Source: Brachionus koreanus (taxonomy: Eukaryota; Rotifera; Eurotatoria; Ploima; Brachionidae). Taken from it: DNA of 10,142 nucleotides. The notes beneath the pieces were generated by a model. That model was not told the DNA's origin. It was given only the letters and a program-made list of their open reading frames with translations, and ran no database searches. Made by a program: the position numbers and the translations under genes. Numbering within the stretch: the stretch's first letter is position 1; the number at the start of each line of letters is the position of its first letter. This document shows, piece after piece, positions 7,325 to 10,142 of the stretch. The DNA lies in assembly GCA_016987375.1 (NCBI GenBank), contig PJRA01000196.1:369186-379327 (forward strand), in the 5' to 3' direction.

Positions 7325-8141
7325 ATGCCTTTTTTAAAAAAAGAAAAGAAATTCGAGCCTCTATGGAAAGATTGGGATCGGAAGGCTCAAAAAGAGGGTC
7401 TACATGCCACATTCTACACTAGCAACAAAGATGAATATATTGGCGAGTGGCATGACAACAAAAAGGAAGGCAAAGGTGTCTACAATTGGGTTAAAAAAGG
7501 AGAGATTTACGAAGGCGAGTGGAAAAACGACAAAAGAAACGGCTTTGGCAATCTAAGCATCAAAGCTCCCAATGGTACATACAAAAAAGTTTACTCAGGA
7601 GGATGGATTGACAATAAAACACATGTAACTTTTTTAAAATGTTTATTTAAATTAAAAAAATAAAATAAAAAAAAAAGGGTTATGGAACTTATTATTACAG
7701 CGAGAATGAATACTATGAAGGCGAATGGTATGAAGGTCTGAAGTCGGGTTGGGGCAGAATGTACTATGCAAATGGGGATATATATGAAGGAGAATGGTCG
7801 GAAGACAAGCGAAATGGAAACGGAATGCTTCGTTTGGCCAATGACAACAGATATGAAGGCGAGTGGAAGAATGACATGAAAAATGGACGAGGAAAGTATT
7901 TTTTTTTGAATAAAGGAAAATTGCTCGAAGGCTTGTGGGTCGATGACATAAACAAAACCGGAAATATGATTGATTTTGATCGTGATAATGCAAAAGAGGC
8001 CAACATTTATGAATTACCACCGGTAATTAAAACTGTTAATTTTTTTTATTTTAGAATTATGATCTCTTTTGATTTTAGATTCATTTAAAAAACGCCGAAC
8101 AAGTATTGACTGAGAGTTTTCAGTATTTTGAAAATAATTAA
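7325..8141 (+). CDS. MORN3: MORN repeat-containing protein 3 (three exons)
   Basis: The exons are 7325-7624, 7678-8022 and 8079-8141, encoding 235 residues; vertebrate MORN3 is about 240. The N-terminus contains LWKDWDRKAQKEGL (residues 13-26), a MORN3 hallmark. Seven MORN repeats start near residues 38, 62, 90, 113, 136, 159 and 183 with the core Y-x-G-x-W-x6-G-x-G. They end in the MORN3-type tail LEGLWVDDINKTGNMIDFDR, then AEQVLTESFQYF, which aligns with the 'VLAEALxxF' end of vertebrate MORN3. The chosen ATG starts directly before the conserved N-terminus. Both introns fall between codons, and splicing removes stops and poly-A filler. MORN repeats are membrane- or protein-binding beta hairpins. 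In mammals MORN3 is testis-enriched and linked to spermatid/sperm-flagellum proteins, so a cilia or sperm role is inferred here. The gene is intact, on its own, and flanked by transposon debris. Confidence 0.93.
7625..7677 (+). other. MORN3 intron 1 (53 bp)
   Basis: The donor is CAT|GTAACT and the acceptor is an A-rich tract ending AAAAAG|GGT. It is phase 0. It splits the third MORN repeat between NKTH and GYGTYYY, restoring the G-Y-G of the repeat. Unspliced, the frame meets a stop at 7661. The acceptor is unusual in having an A-run rather than a pyrimidine tract. Confidence 0.85.
8023..8078 (+). other. MORN3 intron 2 (56 bp)
   Basis: The donor is CCG|GTAATT and the acceptor is TTGATTTTAG|ATT, phase 0. 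An earlier TTTTAG at 8049-8054 would lead to a TGA after five codons, so the second acceptor must be used. The choice is confirmed by the conserved MORN3 C-terminus in exon 3. Confidence 0.85.
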
Positions 8142-8166
8142 AAATTATTTGTAAAAATATTTTCTT

Positions 8167-8172
8167 AATAAA
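8167..8172 (+). terminator. Polyadenylation signal of MORN3
   Basis: AATAAA lies 25 bp after the MORN3 stop codon. This is the first canonical hexamer in the 3' flank, and it would give a very short 3' UTR, in keeping with the compact gene. Confidence 0.5.
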
Positions 8173-8318
8173 AAAAAAAGTCTTAAATTAATAAATTAAT
8201 TCTCCTCTATAGAAAAAACTTTATATTTTTTCAATATTTAACTGTTTAAATTTTCCATTACTAATTTATTTATTTATTTGTTTGTATATCTATACATTTC
8301 TAATACTGGACGACTGAG

Positions 8319-8780
8319 ACCTTCAAGACTCAATATTGCACTTATGTAAGACCACATTTGGTATGTGCATCAGTTGTCTAAGCGTTCTTGAGAAGGTCCT
8401 AAGAGGAGCTACGAAGACCGAATTACTGTCTTGCCTAAAAATGCTCCAAAATGCTGCATGTCGCCTCTCATAATGCTCCAATTATAAGAGGCGACATGAT
8501 TCAATTCATCAAACTTAGCAAAAGAATCAACCAGATAAGTTAGACAATACCTACTGTGCCTTGTAACTCATTGTTTCAAACTGGACCTGCTCAGGAAATC
8601 AGGGGGCATTTGAAAAGAATCTCTGGCCAATCTTCAACCCTCTGCTTGCAAAGGACTAACTTTGTTAGTAATAGAAGTCTCAACAGTCAATCAATTCAAA
8701 AAAAGATACAATACATACAAGTCCAACAAAAAGAAATCCGCTTAATCAAACAAAGGATCATAGAAGTTTATTTTTTATAA
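8319..8780 (+). pseudogene. LINE ORF2 C-terminal remnant (CR1/L2-like)
   Basis: In-order blocks across different frames: YCTYVRPHLVCASVV (8334-8375) for the 'lYktyVRPhLEYa..vW' motif; a piece near 8415 reading KTELLSCLKMLQNA for the 'kvqrratk' region; RGDMIQFIKLSKRI (8487-8528) for 'RrlRGDmIq.yKi'; and RGHLKRISG followed by LQRTNFVSNRSLNS (about 8605-8690) for 'RgH..kl......lr.nfFsnRvvn.WN.LP'. The final open frame runs to TAA 8778-8780 and seems to have lost the 'WNxLPxxVV' segment. This is the extreme C-terminus of LINE ORF2, downstream of RT. Its motif set differs from the fragment at 5652-6219, so it is probably a second LINE family. Several stops and shifts make it dead. Confidence 0.8.
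8457..8498. repeat. 12-bp inverted repeat inside the LINE remnant
   Basis: CATGTCGCCTCT at 8457-8468 is exactly reverse-complementary to AGAGGCGACATG at 8487-8498, with an 18-nt spacer. The direct repeat AATGCTCCAA also occurs on either side of the left arm. The right arm is the DNA for the conserved RGDM motif, so the left arm looks like a local inverted copy. Confidence 0.7.
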
Positions 8781-8863
8781 TTGAAAATTTTAATAATCCT
8801 GTAAATTGTCTTATTTTTTATTTCTCTTATATCATTGCTTATTTTTGTCGTAATTATGTATCA

Positions 8864-9122
8864 TTCATACCAAGTATGTCTTTGTAAACGAATCCAGTTT
8901 TTGGTGTATTTAGCTAGCATAGTTATCTTCTTATCAAGACATTTTCGCAAGCTTGCTTGCTGTAGCCTATTATTATTATTATATTGAGCAATTTTTTTTC
9001 AAATTGATTCAAAACCTTCTTTATATTCTTCTACTAGTCTGACAGCCATTTGAACAGAATGACTCATTGCTGTCCATCTCTCACTCAATTCAATATGTCG
9101 ATTAGGGATTGTTAGTAGATAA
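8864..9122 (-). other. Coding-like stretch, unassigned
   Basis: About 86 codons are open on the minus strand, from 9122 down to the TGA at 8861-8863, interrupted by one TGA in the 'ESI-stop-KK' context near 9000. Readable blocks include IPNRHIELSERWTAMSHSVQ, AVRLVEEYKEGFESI and ACLRKCLDKKITMLAKYTKN. 'LSERWTA' recalls the start of the helix-turn-helix region in some Tc1-like transposases, but the match is too short to call. There is no ATG at a sensible place. An open stretch this long is unusual in such AT-rich DNA, so a decayed gene or transposon is likely. Confidence 0.35.
8968..8982. repeat. (TAT)5 microsatellite
   Basis: Five TAT units lie about 190 bp downstream of the LINE C-terminal remnant. 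CR1/L2-type LINEs often end in short tandem repeats, so this may mark the old 3' end of that copy, but the unassigned minus-strand frame also crosses it. Confidence 0.5.
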
Positions 9123-9583
9123 GCTTATTAATGGCCAGATGATGCAAAATATTGGGAACAATATCAAATTTTAAACGAAGAATAGATCTTAACGCTGCTT
9201 ATTTTTTTTTAATGTTTTGAAATAAAATTACAATTATTAAATTTGAACACTAAATTAGATTTACTCTTTAAAATAATATTAAATATTTTTTTGCTTGACT
9301 AGCGTGCTTTTTAACAACTTTTTTTTTTCATTTATTTAATTCATTCAGCGCCATATTCTAATCGGCGATGTAAAAAATAATTAAATTTTTATGAAAATTT
9401 AATTATTTTCATAAGACTGAATCATTTTTTTAGTTAATTTTTAATCTCAATTAAATTAATTTATCATTTATTGGCAGGTAAAATTTTTTTTTAAAAAAAA
9501 TTGTTCAAATATTTTAGTTTATTTTTTTGTTAAATATATTTTATTTTATTGAGTCTTGAATCACATAGCTCTTTTAATTAATG
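9123..9583. other. AT-rich spacer with one hairpin
   Basis: No coding was found on either strand. Long T and A runs dominate, and the only structure is the hairpin at 9374-9409. Confidence 0.5.
9374..9409. repeat. Perfect 16-bp hairpin, 4-nt loop
   Basis: AAAATAATTAAATTTT at 9374-9389 pairs exactly with 9394-9409 around the loop TATG. It is pure A/T, so it is less surprising than the mixed-base palindromes nearby. It may be a MITE core or simply an AT-rich fold-back. Confidence 0.7.
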
Positions 9584-9639
9584 ATATTGGTTAACCAACG
9601 CTTGGTCGACCAAAATCGCCAACTTTGGTTAACCAATAT
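9584..9639. repeat. Triple 12-bp palindrome cluster (TTGGTNNACCAA)
   Basis: TTGGTTAACCAA occurs at 9587-9598 and 9625-9636, and TTGGTCGACCAA at 9602-9613. Each is a perfect palindrome. The outer pair also forms 15-bp inverted arms (ATATTGGTTAACCAA at 9584-9598 and its complement at 9625-9639). A half-site, TTGGTC, follows at about 9652. The cluster stands out by its G/C content in a region that is otherwise mostly A and T. No gene lies nearby. It may be a transposon end, a protein-binding array or a cruciform. Confidence 0.85.
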
Positions 9640-10142
9640 TTGTTTTTTAATTTGGTCTTTAACAAAAAAATAAATTATTAGATTAGTTCAAAATTAAAAG
9701 CAACAATTTTAATTTGTTTTTTCAATCAAAGTCAAATTTTTTGGACCTATTGTCAATGACGTCCGTAAAAACCAGTATGGCAATTTCTTTAAAAATATCT
9801 TTCAATTGATTTCAATGGTATTTAATCGAAAAAAAAAATTTTGGCTGGAACATACTGGCTATACTTTATGTCGACTCCACAAATTCCTATAACAAATCAC
9901 TCCCAATAAATCTTTATTTTTTACTTTTATTTGTAAAATCATTTATGTAATATTGTATATTCCTTTTTTCAAAATAATCTTGGCTTCAATTGACTTTTAT
10001 GTACTTTATGCACTTTATGCTATACAAAACAATGTAATTCTTTTTCTTTTATGTAAACTTGTATGTTTTTTATCGTATTTAATTTTATTATTAGAGGGTA
10101 AAAAATTTTTGAAATATTTAATTAATTTAAATTTCATTTTAA
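9640..10142. other. No gene seen
   Basis: AT-rich to the window end. A slightly more mixed stretch at about 9740-9910 has a short inverted pair, CCAGTATG near 9771 and CATACTGG near 9851, but no coding pattern. The end may continue into features outside the window. Confidence 0.4.

Noticed and set aside
7652..8020. Minus-strand open frames of 122 and 80 codons opposite MORN3
   Set aside because: They lie antisense to exon 2 of MORN3; their His/Cys/Ser richness is the complement of repeated Gly-Glu-Trp codons.
8263..8281. (TTTA)n-like stretch read as a LINE tail
   Set aside because: It is a short simple repeat before, not after, the LINE coding remnant, so it cannot be that element's 3' tail.
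1..10142. tRNA, rRNA, CRISPR array or bacterial-type operon
   Set aside because: No cloverleaf, rRNA core, regularly spaced direct repeats or Shine-Dalgarno-led gene chain was seen; introns and transposon types indicate an animal nuclear genome.

Overview
The window looks like nuclear DNA of a small-genome invertebrate animal. It is very AT-rich (roughly 70-75% by eye) and has poly-A/poly-T runs throughout, spliceosomal GT...AG introns of only 53-56 bp, and one animal-type gene among decayed transposons. Abundant ISXO2/Merlin-type transposase, tiny introns and this base composition would fit a monogonont rotifer such as Brachionus. That is an inference from style, not a match I could run. No rRNA, tRNA, CRISPR array or bacterial-type operon was seen.

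The only gene that looks intact is on the + strand at 7325-8141. Its three exons encode a 235-residue MORN-repeat protein that I recognise as an orthologue of MORN3, and the reading frame is restored exactly across both introns.

Nearly everything else is a transposon graveyard. From left to right: a 216-bp fold-back element (86-301); ORF1 and endonuclease remnants of a non-LTR retrotransposon (691-1615, +); a hAT-like transposase fragment that still carries a clean 56-bp intron (1641-1981, +); a cluster of 14-bp near-palindromes (2011-2183); a broken Merlin/IS1595 (ISXO2-like) DDE transposase (2307-3580, -); a perfect 17-bp hairpin (3904-3943); a decayed coding region of unknown family with a TATA-like box upstream (4006-4791, +); the EN-RT linker and post-RT parts of a LINE lacking its reverse-transcriptase core (5196-6219, +); a Helitron Rep/helicase scrap (6462-6700, -); a Tc1/mariner transposase scrap (6847-7130, +); MORN3; the 3' coding end of another LINE (8319-8780, +); an unassigned coding-like stretch (8864-9122, -); and two further palindromic structures (9374-9409, 9584-9639).

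The mobile-element remnants do not work together. At least five superfamilies landed here and decayed by frameshifts, stops and deletions, probably partly nested. The LINE 5' part at 691-1615 and the LINE linker/3' part at 5196-6219 share orientation and order, so they may be one element split by later insertions. The features I cannot explain are the short palindrome clusters, the unassigned coding remnants and the fold-back element. None amounts to a clear new functional system.
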